Assembly: GCA_014191535.1 (NCBI GenBank)
Contig: BJHC01000109.1
Span: forward strand, 1 to 5,474
Reading direction: 5' to 3'
Length of the DNA stretch: 5,474 nucleotides
DNA from: Cyanobium sp.
GTDB lineage: Bacteria; Cyanobacteriota; Cyanobacteriia; PCC-6307; Cyanobiaceae
The notes under the pieces were generated by a model that was not told the DNA's origin, searched no databases, and saw nothing but the letters and a program-made list of their open reading frames with translations. The position numbers and the translations under genes are program-made. Shown here piece after piece: positions 5,457 through 5,474 of the stretch (the first letter of the stretch is position 1; each line of letters opens with the position of its first letter).

Positions 5457-5474
5457 TGGGCATACCGCTTGTCT

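Noticed and set aside
1..5474. tRNA, rRNA, CRISPR array, insertion sequence or attachment site
   Set aside because: No cloverleaf, regularly spaced repeats, transposase motifs or terminal repeats were seen by eye; the plus-strand genes are closely packed.

Overview
The window is high-GC, densely coding DNA that most likely comes from a picocyanobacterium of the Cyanobium/Synechococcus type. The evidence is a type III glutamine synthetase closely resembling the cyanobacterial GlnN family, a P-II family protein beside it, a small exported iota-class carbonic-anhydrase-like protein, weak or absent Shine-Dalgarno sequences throughout, and one HIP1 octamer (GCGATCGC). The genus assignment is an inference from gene content and base composition.

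Layout: at the left edge is the C-terminal part of an NADPH-dependent FMN reductase (1-425), followed after 15 bases by a pirin / quercetin-dioxygenase-like cupin (441-1160), a likely redox pair. Next come three small genes: an unrecognised soluble protein (1239-1529), a four-helix membrane protein whose ATG abuts the previous stop codon (1530-1907), and a second copy of the first small-protein family (1976-2188). Thirteen bases later comes a divergent P-II protein (2202-2540), then a 92-base leader carrying two consecutive inverted repeats, then glnN (2633-4801). All of these lie on the plus strand. A short convergent intergenic region with three stem-loops separates glnN from a minus-strand gene (4890-5456) for a secreted protein with the HHSSLP signature of the COG4337/iota carbonic anhydrase family.

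How it may work together: the P-II protein keeps the residues for ATP and 2-oxoglutarate but has lost both classical T-loop modification sites (position 49 is Gly, position 51 is Leu) and much of the usual cyanobacterial T-loop. Its position next to glnN suggests a dedicated nitrogen/carbon sensor for GSIII or for one of the small neighbouring proteins, rather than the housekeeping GlnB. The most striking non-coding element is a perfect 9-bp inverted repeat with a GTGA loop ending two bases before the glnN ATG. It could be a DNA operator or an RNA hairpin (GNRA loop) controlling glnN translation. The paralogous small genes on either side of the membrane-protein gene are an undescribed element as far as I can tell.
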